Assembly: GCF_030711405.1 (NCBI RefSeq)
Contig: NZ_JAULSI010000009.1
Location: 98,065-162,064, forward strand
Length of the DNA: 64,000 nucleotides
From: Massilia brevitalea
Lineage (GTDB): Bacteria > Pseudomonadota > Gammaproteobacteria > Burkholderiales > Burkholderiaceae_D
Reading direction: 5' to 3'
The notes under the pieces were generated by a model. The model did no database searches. It saw only the letters and a program-made list of their open reading frames with translations, and was not told the origin of the DNA. A program made the position numbers and the translations under genes. Shown here one piece after another: positions 53,838 to 62,135 of this stretch. Each line of letters begins with the position of its first letter. Position 1 is the first letter of the stretch.

Positions 53838-54755
53838 TCAGGCCACCTCGTGCCCGCGCGCGGCGCGCAGGATGGTAAACCAGTCGCTGCGCTCGAGCGT
53901 GAAACCGGTGGCGGCCACGGCGGCGGCGACTGCCTCGATGCGCCCGCTGCCGGTGAGCGGCATTGGACGGCTCGGCAGGGCCATGATCCAGGCGAACACC
54001 ACGCTGGCAAACGACTGGCCAAGGCGGTCGGCCACGTCCTGGATGGTGGCGCGCAGCTTGGCCACCTGTGGCTCGTTCGAGGTAAACAGGCGCCCGCCGC
54101 CCAGCGGCGACCAGATCATCGGCGCCACGCCGAGGTCTTGCAGGCCATCGAAGGTTTCGTCGAACAGCGGCGCCACGTGCAGCGGCGAGAACTCGACCTG
54201 GTTGGTGGCCAGCGGCACGCGCCGGTTCAGCGATTCGAACTGGTGGCGGGTGAAGTTCGACACGCCCACGTGACGCACCTTGCCGTCCTGCTGCAGGCGG
54301 GTGAATGCTTCGGCGACTTCGTCGAAGTGCATCAGCGGGTCGGGGCGGTGGATCAGCAGCAGGTCGAGACGATCGGTGCCGAGCTGGCGCAGCGAGGCCT
54401 CGGCCGAGGCGACGATGTGGTCGAAGCTGGTGTCGTAGTGCTGGATCGTGTGGCCGGGGCGCTTGGCGGAGAGGAGCTTGATGCCGCACTTGCTGACGAT
54501 CTCGATGCGCTCGCGCAGGCCGGGCTGGGCGCGCAGGGCTTCGCCGAACAGGGTCTCGACGCCGTAGTCGCCGTAGATGTCGGCATGGTCGAAGGTGGTC
54601 ACGCCGAGGGCGATGCATTCCTCGATAAAGGCGACGCGCGACGCCACCGGCATGTTCCATTCGCCCAGGCGCCACATGCCGGCAACGATGCGCGACAGGT
54701 CGAGGCCGCCCTGGCGGGTGGCGATGCGGGGGCAGGGGCGGACGGGCTGGGTCAT
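53838..54755 (-). CDS. Aldo/keto reductase (YdhF-like)
   Basis: The 305-residue TIM-barrel oxidoreductase uses NADPH. The catalytic residues are visible: Asp and Tyr in FDHADIYGDYG, Lys in IVSKCGIK, and His in LLIHRPDPL. The C-terminal NADPH-binding part includes PLTGSGRIEAV. The start at 54,755 gives the natural N-terminus. It reduces a carbonyl compound, otherwise unspecified. It is co-transcribed with the CsoR-like gene. Confidence 0.9.
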   Translation of the reverse strand: MTQPVRPCPRIATRQGGLDLSRIVAGMWRLGEWNMPVASRVAFIEECIALGVTTFDHADIYGDYGVETLFGEALRAQPGLRERIEIVSKCGIKLLSAKRPGHTIQHYDTSFDHIVASAEASLRQLGTDRLDLLLIHRPDPLMHFDEVAEAFTRLQQDGKVRHVGVSNFTRHQFESLNRRVPLATNQVEFSPLHVAPLFDETFDGLQDLGVAPMIWSPLGGGRLFTSNEPQVAKLRATIQDVADRLGQSFASVVFAWIMALPSRPMPLTGSGRIEAVAAAVAATGFTLERSDWFTILRAARGHEVA

Positions 54756-54818
54756 GGGGGACTTTCTTGCTTTAACGGTAACAAGCAATTATAGCTGGGA
54801 CGAGCCTGGTCGGCGTTC

Positions 54819-54932
54819 GTAGGGTGGGCACTCGTGCCCACGCGGTCTCACCGGTCGATATACGGCGCCACACGATCTCGCCGCAATCGATGATCGACCG
54901 CCGTACCGCGTGGGCTCAAGAGCCCACCCTAC
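54819..54932. repeat. GTAGGGTGGGC-family repeat with mismatched arm cores (copy 6)
   Basis: The left arm has core GGGCACTCGTGCCC and the right arm GGGCTCAAGAGCCC. The outer parts of the arms remain complementary while the inner cores differ, so the arms can recombine or change independently. The centre shares GGTCTCACCGG and CCGCCGTACCG with copy 5. Confidence 0.9.
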
Positions 54933-54961
54933 GCAATCCGTCACGCCGCAGAACGAAAGTG

Positions 54962-54998
54962 AAAATGCCCGCCGGGCACAGGCCGGGCGGGCATTTTT
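54962..54998 (-). terminator. Terminator after the D,D-carboxypeptidase gene
   Basis: AAAATGCCCGCC and GGCGGGCATTTTT form a 12-bp stem, with T-rich runs in both directions. It lies about 20 bases after the stop codon of the minus-strand carboxypeptidase gene and could work bidirectionally. Confidence 0.85.
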
Positions 54999-55016
54999 CA
55001 AGCTCACGCTACGCGC

Positions 55017-56162
55017 TTACTTCATCCACAAGCGCATCGAATCCCACGCGCGGCCAAAGATGCTGGCTTCCGGCACTTCTTCCAGCGCCACGACCGGCAG
55101 CACCAGCAGCGACTTGTTGTCGACCATCATCTTGAGCGTCCCAACGCGGGCGCCGCGCGCCAATGGCGCGACCAGCGGGTCCTTGCGTTCCAGCACAGGC
55201 TTGAGCTTGCCGGCCACGCCCTTCGGCACGGTCACCAGCACGTCGTTGGTGAAGCCGAGCTTCACGTTCGACTGCGAACCTTTCCACACTTCCGGGGTCG
55301 CCACAGCCTGACCCTTCGAGTACAGCTTGACCGTGTCGAAGTTCTGGAAGCCCCAGTTCAGCAACTTCTGGCTTTCCTGGGTACGCACGCCGTCCGAGCT
55401 GGCGCCGGACAGGACCGAGATCAAACGGCGCTCGCCGCTGTTGCCGTTCGGGCGGCGCGCCGAGGCGATCATGCTGTAGCCCGACGATTCGGTGTGGCCG
55501 GTCTTCATGCCGTCCACGGTCGGGTCCAGCCACAGCAGGCGGTTGCGGTTCTGCTGGGTGATCTTGTTGTAGGTGAACTGCTTGACCGAGTCGATCTTGT
55601 AGAACTCCGGGAAGTCGCGGATCACGCGGGTGGCGAGCGTCGCCAGGTCTTGCGCGGTCGAGAAGTTGTCCGGGCTCGGCAGGCCGTGCGGATTGGCGAA
55701 GCGGGTGTTCTTCAGGCCCATGCGCTGGGCTTCGCGGTTCATCAGGGTAACAAAAGTACCTTCGTCGCCGGCCACGGCTTCGGCCAGGGCGACGGCGGCG
55801 TCATTACCCGACTGTACCATCAGGCCGTGCAGCAGGTCGCTCACGCTGACCGGGGTGGCCGGGTCGATGAACATCTTCGAGCTGCTCGAGTCGACTTTCC
55901 AGGCGCGGGTCGAGACGTTGACCATGGTGTTCAGGGCCAGCTTCTTGTCGCGGATGGCTTCGAAAGTCACGTAGGCCGTCATGATCTTGGTCAGCGATGC
56001 CGGCTCGATGCGCATGCCCGGATCCTGGGCGGCGATCACCTGGCCGCTGGTGGCGTCGAGCAGCAGCCAGGATTTGGCTGCAATCTGGGGCGCTGGAACG
56101 GTTTGCGCATTGGCCGATACCACCAGCAGGCTGGCGGCAAGTGCCGCAATCAGTTTTTTCAT
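55017..56162 (-). CDS. dacA: D-alanyl-D-alanine carboxypeptidase (PBP5/6 type)
   Basis: The 381-residue enzyme has a cleavable signal (LIAALAASLLVVSANA). Active-site motifs are SxxK in PASLTKIMTAY, SGN in VQSGNDAAVAL and KTG in DGMKTGHTE. The C-terminal beta domain and amphipathic anchor helix (AWDSMRLWMK) hold it at the outer face of the inner membrane. It trims the terminal D-Ala of peptidoglycan pentapeptides. It is a single-gene unit. Confidence 0.95.
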   Translation of the reverse strand: MKKLIAALAASLLVVSANAQTVPAPQIAAKSWLLLDATSGQVIAAQDPGMRIEPASLTKIMTAYVTFEAIRDKKLALNTMVNVSTRAWKVDSSSSKMFIDPATPVSVSDLLHGLMVQSGNDAAVALAEAVAGDEGTFVTLMNREAQRMGLKNTRFANPHGLPSPDNFSTAQDLATLATRVIRDFPEFYKIDSVKQFTYNKITQQNRNRLLWLDPTVDGMKTGHTESSGYSMIASARRPNGNSGERRLISVLSGASSDGVRTQESQKLLNWGFQNFDTVKLYSKGQAVATPEVWKGSQSNVKLGFTNDVLVTVPKGVAGKLKPVLERKDPLVAPLARGARVGTLKMMVDNKSLLVLPVVALEEVPEASIFGRAWDSMRLWMK

Positions 56163-56324
56163 GGGAGCGTAAGTCTGTTCAGTGGGTGGGTGAAGCGCGG
56201 GCCATGTTGTAAAGACATTGCCCAGGGAAAAAGAGGAGACCCATTATAGGCCAGTGCTGCGGCCAACTCTACCGTCTTCAAGCCCGCAAATCTTAATGCG
56301 GGCTTAAACCTTGCAGCGATGGTC

Positions 56325-56960
56325 TCAGGCGTCGCGGCGCCACATCTGGGTAACAAGGTTTTTGATCGGATTCAGGCGGCGGTGGAAGAAGTGGTCGGCG
56401 CCCGGAATCACGATCACCGGGATTTCCAGCGGCCGCGCCCAGTCGAAGACCATTTGCAGGGTGATGGTGTCGTCCTGCTCGCCGTGGATCAGGATGGTGT
56501 CTTCCGGCACCGCCGGCATCGGCCACTTGCCGGCCGCGGTGCCGACCAGCACCATGCGCTCGATCGCCTCGCCCTTGCCCTCGGCCGCCAGGCGCGCATG
56601 CAGCTGGGCCTGGACAAAGGTGCCGAAGGAAAAGCCCGACAGCGCGACCGGCAAGCCTGGATACTGTTCCTGCATGTGGTTGAGCATGACCTGCATGTCG
56701 TCGACCTCGCCGTGGCCACGGTCGTGCTCGCCTTCGGATTCGCCCACGCCGCGGAAGTTGAAGCGGGCCGTGGCGTAGCCGAGCGAGACGAAGGTGCGCG
56801 CCAGCGTCTGCGCGACCTTGTTTTCCATGGTGCCGCCATACAGCGGATGCGGGTGCGCCACCAGGGCGATGCCGCGCGGGGCGTCTTCCGGCAGATCGAG
56901 CAGGCATTCCATCTTGCCTGCCAGGCCGGTCAGGTAGAACTTCTTCGAAAACTTGTTCAT
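56325..56960 (-). CDS. Alpha/beta hydrolase
   Basis: The 211-residue protein has the nucleophile elbow GFSFG (Ser), the oxyanion region HPHPLYGGTMENKV, an Asp in GEQDDTI and a His near the end in GADHFFHRR. This is the short alpha/beta hydrolase group often annotated as a dienelactone-hydrolase-like or CocE/NonD-related enzyme. The start lies 13 bases after the ferredoxin gene, so the pair are likely co-transcribed. Confidence 0.88.
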   Translation of the reverse strand: MNKFSKKFYLTGLAGKMECLLDLPEDAPRGIALVAHPHPLYGGTMENKVAQTLARTFVSLGYATARFNFRGVGESEGEHDRGHGEVDDMQVMLNHMQEQYPGLPVALSGFSFGTFVQAQLHARLAAEGKGEAIERMVLVGTAAGKWPMPAVPEDTILIHGEQDDTITLQMVFDWARPLEIPVIVIPGADHFFHRRLNPIKNLVTQMWRRDA

Positions 56961-56973
56961 GTAGCTAAGCGGT

Positions 56974-57300
56974 TCAGATCTTCAGGCGCTCGACGACCTG
57001 GCCGCCGAGGATGTGGGTGTCGATGATGTCGTCGATGTCGCTGGTGTCGACATAGGTGTACCAGGTGCCCTGCGGGTAGACTACCAGCACCGGGCCTTCC
57101 TCGCAGCGCTCCAGGCAGCCGGCCTGGTTGATGCGAACCTTGCCCGGCTGGTTCAGGCCGAGGTGCTTGATGCGTTTCTTGGCATGCTTTTGCGCGATCT
57201 CGGCGCCGGCCTTGCCGCAGCTCTGGCGGCAGTTCTCGCCTTCGCGCACGTTCATGCAGAAAAAGACGTGGTGTTCGTAGAAGGGTTTGTCGTCATTCAT
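56974..57300 (-). CDS. Thioredoxin-like [2Fe-2S] ferredoxin
   Basis: The 108-residue protein has four likely cluster-binding cysteines in thioredoxin-like ferredoxin spacing: FFCMN, ENCRQSCG and AGCLERC. VRINQAGCLERCEEGPVLVVYPQGTWY is the family signature. It is probably a small cytoplasmic electron carrier. The start at 57,300 (MNDDKPFYEHHVFFC) is chosen over one ten codons upstream as it matches family N-termini. Confidence 0.9.
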   Translation of the reverse strand: MNDDKPFYEHHVFFCMNVREGENCRQSCGKAGAEIAQKHAKKRIKHLGLNQPGKVRINQAGCLERCEEGPVLVVYPQGTWYTYVDTSDIDDIIDTHILGGQVVERLKI

Positions 57301-57353
57301 ATCGTGTCCAATGCAGAGGGCATGCGCCATGATACGCGCTCTTGTGCGCCGTC

Positions 57354-58514
57354 CTAATGCCGATTGAGTTTATGCGAGGGCAGCAGGAGGAACCAGAGCG
57401 CAAAGAAGGGCCAGGTAATCGAGAGGAACTGGGCCGCCCCGTTAAAGTTCAGGAACTTGCCCTGCACCCAGCCCTGCAGGGTGGACGTGAAATACGGGTT
57501 TGCCGGAATCGTGTTCACCACGATCAAACTCAGCACCAGCGTCACCACCGCCAGCCGCCGCTGGGCGATCTGCGGCGCAAAGGCCAGGCCGGCCAGCATG
57601 ATCAGGCCGATCAGGAAGCCGCCCTCGGCGCCCGGCGTCACCCACACGAAGGCGTTATCGGGCCGGAACAGCAGCGAACTGGCCAGGGTCTTGAGCACCA
57701 GCGCCGCGAACAGCATCAGCATCACCAGCGTATAGCGCGGCGCGCTGCGGCGCAGCAGGCACAGCAGGGTGAGCGCCGCGCCGGTCATGCCGCAGGCGGT
57801 GATGATGGTTTCCGACAGCCAGTACTGTTCCACGCCCATGGCAGGGCCGGGGCGCAGCATGGCGACCAGGTCGATGTCTTCGTCGAACAGGTCCGACAGC
57901 CAGCCCGACACCATCGGCAGCACCTGGCCATGGCCGAACAAGAAGCTTTGCGGGTAGATCTGGGCCAGCGGCCACAGGGCCAGCAGCACCAGGCCCTGGC
58001 TGGCGTGCGGGGCGAACCAGCGCTGGCGCAGGCGTTGCAGCCGTCCTTCCTGCAGCAGCCCGCGCGCCAGGAAGGGGCCGATGCAGGCGCCGGCCAGGCA
58101 GCCGACGCTGTTGGTCAGCAAATCGAGATTCGAGGGCACGCGGCTGGGCAGGAAGTTCTGCACCGCTTCCATGCCGCCCGAGACCAGCACGCCGAGGATG
58201 GCGGCCAGCAGCGCCGCCCAGATACCGCGCACGAAAGGATACAGGGCCAGCACCAGCAGCACGCCCAGGGGCACGTAGCCGACGATGTTGACCATCACGT
58301 CGAAGCCGGTCCAGTAGCGCTGCTTGACCAGGTTCAGGAAGGAGAATACCGGCAGGCCATTGTTGCGCCAGCCGGTGAAGGGATACCAGCTGGCGTAGAC
58401 GATCAGCAGGAAGTAGGCGAGCAAGGCCGCGCGCGCCACGGGCGAGCCACGGCGCGGCGCGGCTTCGGGCAGGTCAGCGCCCGAGGCCGTGTCCTTGACT
58501 TCCTTCGTGGTCAT
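57354..58514 (-). CDS. VanZ family membrane protein
   Basis: The 386-residue protein has about ten membrane helices. The N-terminal half has the VanZ-like pattern (AYFLLIVYASWYPFTGW, FDVMVNIVGYVPLGVLLVLAL, SGGMEAVQNFLPSRVPSNLDLLTNSVGCLAGA). VanZ proteins can raise teicoplanin resistance, but most family members have unknown roles. It overlaps the ABC auxiliary lipoprotein gene by four bases and is the last gene of the lipid-transport operon. Confidence 0.85.
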   Translation of the reverse strand: MTTKEVKDTASGADLPEAAPRRGSPVARAALLAYFLLIVYASWYPFTGWRNNGLPVFSFLNLVKQRYWTGFDVMVNIVGYVPLGVLLVLALYPFVRGIWAALLAAILGVLVSGGMEAVQNFLPSRVPSNLDLLTNSVGCLAGACIGPFLARGLLQEGRLQRLRQRWFAPHASQGLVLLALWPLAQIYPQSFLFGHGQVLPMVSGWLSDLFDEDIDLVAMLRPGPAMGVEQYWLSETIITACGMTGAALTLLCLLRRSAPRYTLVMLMLFAALVLKTLASSLLFRPDNAFVWVTPGAEGGFLIGLIMLAGLAFAPQIAQRRLAVVTLVLSLIVVNTIPANPYFTSTLQGWVQGKFLNFNGAAQFLSITWPFFALWFLLLPSHKLNRH

Positions 58515-59143
58515 TTTGCCTGCGTGTCGATTCCGGCCAGCCAGGCGGCGATGTCGGCGGCTGCGGCGTCGGTGCTGGCGGCCAGGGCGCGCACGCCGCC
58601 GGCGGCATCCGCGCTCGGGGCCGGGGAGGCGCGGCTGATGGTCTTCTGGTCGAGCAGGGTGTGGCCGCGGAATACCGAGGCGCGCAGCACGACTTGTCCC
58701 TCGCTCTGGCCGGCGCTGGCAAAGGCGTGGGTGAAGTCGTCGACCTCGATGCGCAGGATCGGCACGTTGTTCATGGTGTCGGTGGCCGACAGCACCTTCA
58801 CGCCGGACTGGGCCAGGCGCGCCTTGATGCGCTGGGTGACCAGGATCAGCGGGTTCGCGCTCCAGCGGCTGTTGGCATAGGTGCGCGCCTGCAGCGGGTC
58901 GGCATAGTTCAGGCGGTACAGCATGCGCTCGTTCTCGAGGGCGGGCGAACCGGTGACGTCCATCACGACCACGGCGGCGATCGGCGCCTGGGTCATTTGG
59001 GTGACCGGCGCACCCAGGGGGCCGAAGTCGTACTGGTCGTTGTTGGCCTTGGTTTTACTCGACGAGGCGCAGCCGGCCAGGGCAAGGCTCATGGCAAGGG
59101 CGGCGGCGCCGAGAATGCGGGGCGAAATCATGGAGGTCCTCAT
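58511..59143 (-). CDS. ABC-type transport auxiliary lipoprotein
   Basis: The 210-residue protein has a lipobox (LALAGCASSS) after a signal peptide. The mature part (QYDFGPLGAP, MLYRLNYADPLQARTYANSRW, LILVTQRIKARLAQSG) matches the PqiC/DUF330-type auxiliary lipoproteins. These pair with MCE-domain proteins to move lipids between membranes. The ATG overlaps the MCE gene stop by four bases. Confidence 0.88.
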   Translation of the reverse strand: MRTSMISPRILGAAALAMSLALAGCASSSKTKANNDQYDFGPLGAPVTQMTQAPIAAVVVMDVTGSPALENERMLYRLNYADPLQARTYANSRWSANPLILVTQRIKARLAQSGVKVLSATDTMNNVPILRIEVDDFTHAFASAGQSEGQVVLRASVFRGHTLLDQKTISRASPAPSADAAGGVRALAASTDAAAADIAAWLAGIDTQAK

Positions 59144-60087
59144 TTGGTCGGGGCGACGAAGCCCGGTTCGCCGGGGCCGGGTTGGGCGTCGGGGGCGCCG
59201 AACAGGATGCTTTGCGGGCGGTCCGAGAGCGAATCGGCGGTGCGGCGCACCGAGCGCAGGGCCGTTCTCGCCTCGTCGGTCATGCGCACCACGTGCGGCA
59301 GGGTTTCCGCTTCCAGGTCGGCGGTCACGCCGGTGAGCGAATCGATGGCGCCGTTCAGGCGGTTGAGCGGGCCGTCCGGCGCCTGCAGGCCGGTGGCCAG
59401 GCGGTCGAAGTTGTCGGCGGTGGCCTTGGCGCTGTCGGAGAAGGCGCCGAAGGAATCGGCGCTGCGGTCGATCTTGTCGGCCAGGGCCGGCAGGCGGTCG
59501 ATGGTCGGGCCGAGTTTTTGTGGAATCTCGCCATACGCGGCCGCGGCCTTGCTGATGTTGTCGAACGCGCCGATGATGGTCTTCTGGTTGTCTTCGCTCA
59601 TCAGGTTGTTGATGCGCGCCGTGATTTCCTCGGTGCGGTCGAGGATCGCCAGGCCGCGCTTTTCCAGCTGGTCGAGCAGGCCCGGACGCAGCGGGATGCG
59701 GCCCACGTGCTCCTTTTCCGTCTTCAGCAGCGGCGAGCCGGTGCGCTCGTCGTCGAGCTGGATGAAGGCGATGCCGGTTACGCCCTGGTAGCCCAGCGAA
59801 GCGAAGGTGGTGGTGGTGATCGGCGAGCCGTCTTCCACCGACAGCCGGATCAGGATCTGGCCGGTGACCTTCGGGTCGAACACGATCTCGTCGACGCGGC
59901 CGACTTCCAGGCCGCGGTAGCGCACCGTCGCCTGCGGGTTCAGGCCCGGGATCGACTGGGTGGTGACGATCTCGTAGGGCGAGAGTTCGGTTTTGTCGCG
60001 GTTCAGCCAGAGGCCCACCAGCACGGTGGCCACCAGCAGGGCAATCGTGAACACGCCTGTCATCAGGGCATAAGATCGGTTTTCCAT
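59140..60087 (-). CDS. MCE-domain (MlaD-like) lipid-binding protein
   Basis: The 315-residue protein starts at 60,087 with one membrane helix (YALMTGVFTIALLVATVLVGLWL). The MCE domain at about 40-130 follows (IPGLNPQATVRYRGLEVGRVDEI). A long helical C-terminal part contains repeated SD-like coiled-coil segments. It is the periplasmic ring component of an Mla-type phospholipid or organic-solvent transporter. It lies 1 base after the ATPase gene. Confidence 0.92.
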   Translation of the reverse strand: MENRSYALMTGVFTIALLVATVLVGLWLNRDKTELSPYEIVTTQSIPGLNPQATVRYRGLEVGRVDEIVFDPKVTGQILIRLSVEDGSPITTTTFASLGYQGVTGIAFIQLDDERTGSPLLKTEKEHVGRIPLRPGLLDQLEKRGLAILDRTEEITARINNLMSEDNQKTIIGAFDNISKAAAAYGEIPQKLGPTIDRLPALADKIDRSADSFGAFSDSAKATADNFDRLATGLQAPDGPLNRLNGAIDSLTGVTADLEAETLPHVVRMTDEARTALRSVRRTADSLSDRPQSILFGAPDAQPGPGEPGFVAPTK

Positions 60088-60088
60088 G

Positions 60089-60946
60089 TCACTCCTTCGC
60101 TTCGTCTTCGGCGGCTTCGTCGCGTTCGTCGAGCACTTCGAGTGCCCGGCGGCCGCGCGGGCCGAGGAAGAAATGTTTGATGAACGGATGGTCGACCCGC
60201 AGCACGTCGCGCGACGGTCCCACCGCCAGCACGTGCTTCTCGGCCAGGACCGCGATGCGCGAGGAAAGCGCAAACAGCGTGTCGAGGTCGTGGGTCACCA
60301 TCACCACGGTGAGTTTCAGTTCCCGGTGCAGCGACTGGATCAGCGCCACGAAGGCGTCCGACAGGTCCGGGTCGAGGCCGGCGGTCGGCTCGTCGAGGAA
60401 CAGCAGGCGCGGCTCCAGCGCCAGGGCACGCGCCAGCGCGGCGCGCTTGACCATCCCGCCCGACAGATCCGACGGCATCTTGTTGGCGTGCTCGGCGCCG
60501 AGGCCGACCATGTCCATCTTCAGCAGCACGGCGTCGCGGATCACATCCTCGGGCAGGGCGCGCAGTTCGCGCATCGGCTGGGCGATGTTGTCGAACACCG
60601 TCAGCGCCGAATATAGCGCACCTTCCTGGAACAGCATGCCCCAGTGGTTGCGCATGCGCTGCAGCTGCTCGGGTCCGGCCGCGCTGATGTCTTCGCCGAA
60701 CACGCGCACGCAGCCGCGCGTCGGCTGGTTCAGGCCCAGCATCTGGCGCAGCAGCACGGTCTTGCCGGTGCCCGAGCCGCCGACGATGGACAGGATTTCG
60801 CCCGAATAGATTTCCAGGTTCAGGTCCTGGTGCACCACGGTCTTGCCGAACTTGGTCCACAAATTGCGGATGTCGACCACCGGCGGGCCGACGTCTTCTT
60901 CGGGCTTGCGGTTCAGTTGTTGCTGGCGCTTGTTTTCTTCGACCAT
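60089..60946 (-). CDS. ABC transporter ATP-binding protein (MlaF-like)
   Basis: The 285-residue ATPase has Walker A GGSGTGKT, the signature LSGGM, Walker B LLFLDEP and the switch VTHDLDT. The LSGGMVKR form is typical of MlaF. It energises the MlaE-type permease. Its start codon overlaps the permease stop codon by one base. Confidence 0.95.
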   Translation of the reverse strand: MVEENKRQQQLNRKPEEDVGPPVVDIRNLWTKFGKTVVHQDLNLEIYSGEILSIVGGSGTGKTVLLRQMLGLNQPTRGCVRVFGEDISAAGPEQLQRMRNHWGMLFQEGALYSALTVFDNIAQPMRELRALPEDVIRDAVLLKMDMVGLGAEHANKMPSDLSGGMVKRAALARALALEPRLLFLDEPTAGLDPDLSDAFVALIQSLHRELKLTVVMVTHDLDTLFALSSRIAVLAEKHVLAVGPSRDVLRVDHPFIKHFFLGPRGRRALEVLDERDEAAEDEAKE

Positions 60947-62079
60947 CAGAAACCGACCCCGCTGAAGATGATGGCGAACACGGCGTCGGCCAGGATGACG
61001 ACGGTGATCGAGGTGACCACCGAGGTGGTGGTGCCGCGCCCGAGGCTTTCGGTATTCGGCTTGATGCGCAGGCCGAAGTGGCAGGACACCAGGGCGATCA
61101 GCATGCCGAAGGTCATCCCTTTGAGCAGGCCGATCGTGTAGTTCACCAGCGGCACCGCGTCCGGCAGCTTTTGCAGGAAGTAGCGGAACGACAGGCCCAG
61201 CTCGATCTTGGCCGAGGCCGCGCCGCCGAGCAGGGCCATGGCGTCGGTCCAGACCACCAGCAGCGGCATCGCGATGCCGAGCGCGATCACCTTCGGCATG
61301 ATCAGGCGGTAGCCGTGCGAGATGCCCATCACCAGCATGGCGTCGAGTTCCTCGTTCACCCGCATCACGCCCAGCTGGGCCGTGATCGAGGAACCGGAAC
61401 GGCCGGCCACCAGGATCGCCGCCAGCAGCGGGCCGAGTTCGCGGATCACGGCCATGCCGAGGATGTCGACCAGGTAGACGTCGCCGCCGAACTGGCGCAG
61501 CTGCTGCGCCGACAGGTAAGACAACACCACGCCGATCAGGAAGCCGACCAGGGCCGTGATGCCCAGGGCCTGGAAGCCGGAGTGGTAGATGTTGGCCGAG
61601 ATTTCGCGCCAGGGCCCGGTATTCGGGCGGCGCACCAGGCGGCCCAGGTCTTGCACCAGGCGTCCGATCAGTTCGATGAAGCTGTGCAGGTGCTCGAAAA
61701 AGGTCAGCAAGCCCTGGCCCAGCACGATGATCCAGTTCAGCGCGCTGGTGCGCGGGCGCGGCATGCTGATCTCGCTGGCCTTCTCGATACGCGCGAACAG
61801 TTCTTCCTGGCGCGGGTCGAGCTTCAGCTGCGCGGGGCGCTTCTTGCCCCAGGCATTCCAGAACATCTGGGCGCCGATGTGGTCGATGCTGTCGACTTCA
61901 GTCAGGTCCCATTCCAGCGTGCCGGCCTTTTTCAGGGCGGCCAGGGAACGGTTGATCCCCTTCAGCTTGCCGCTGGCGGTGAGGGCGTGCACCTGCCAGA
62001 CGCCGCTCGCCATGACAGATTGCCCGGCGCCGGAGGCGGATTTCTGGATAGTTAATATTGGCGCATTATCAATCTGCAT
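60946..62079 (-). CDS. MlaE-type permease with N-terminal STAS domain
   Basis: The 377-residue protein has an N-terminal STAS-like domain of about 100 residues (LEWDLTEVDSIDHIGAQMFWNAWG). The MlaE permease follows (ITALVGFLIGVVLSYLSAQQL, IRELGPLLAAILVAGRSGSSITAQLG, MRVNEELDAMLVMG). The latter stretch is the MlaE signature. In other species the STAS part is a separate protein (MlaB). It is the first gene of a five-gene operon. The start at 62,079 has no strong ribosome binding site. Confidence 0.92.
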   Translation of the reverse strand: MQIDNAPILTIQKSASGAGQSVMASGVWQVHALTASGKLKGINRSLAALKKAGTLEWDLTEVDSIDHIGAQMFWNAWGKKRPAQLKLDPRQEELFARIEKASEISMPRPRTSALNWIIVLGQGLLTFFEHLHSFIELIGRLVQDLGRLVRRPNTGPWREISANIYHSGFQALGITALVGFLIGVVLSYLSAQQLRQFGGDVYLVDILGMAVIRELGPLLAAILVAGRSGSSITAQLGVMRVNEELDAMLVMGISHGYRLIMPKVIALGIAMPLLVVWTDAMALLGGAASAKIELGLSFRYFLQKLPDAVPLVNYTIGLLKGMTFGMLIALVSCHFGLRIKPNTESLGRGTTTSVVTSITVVILADAVFAIIFSGVGF

Positions 62080-62135
62080 TGTTGCAGTGTAAAAGGAATC
62101 GGCCAAATTTGCTGAGATGCGCTCCTGTAGAGTGC

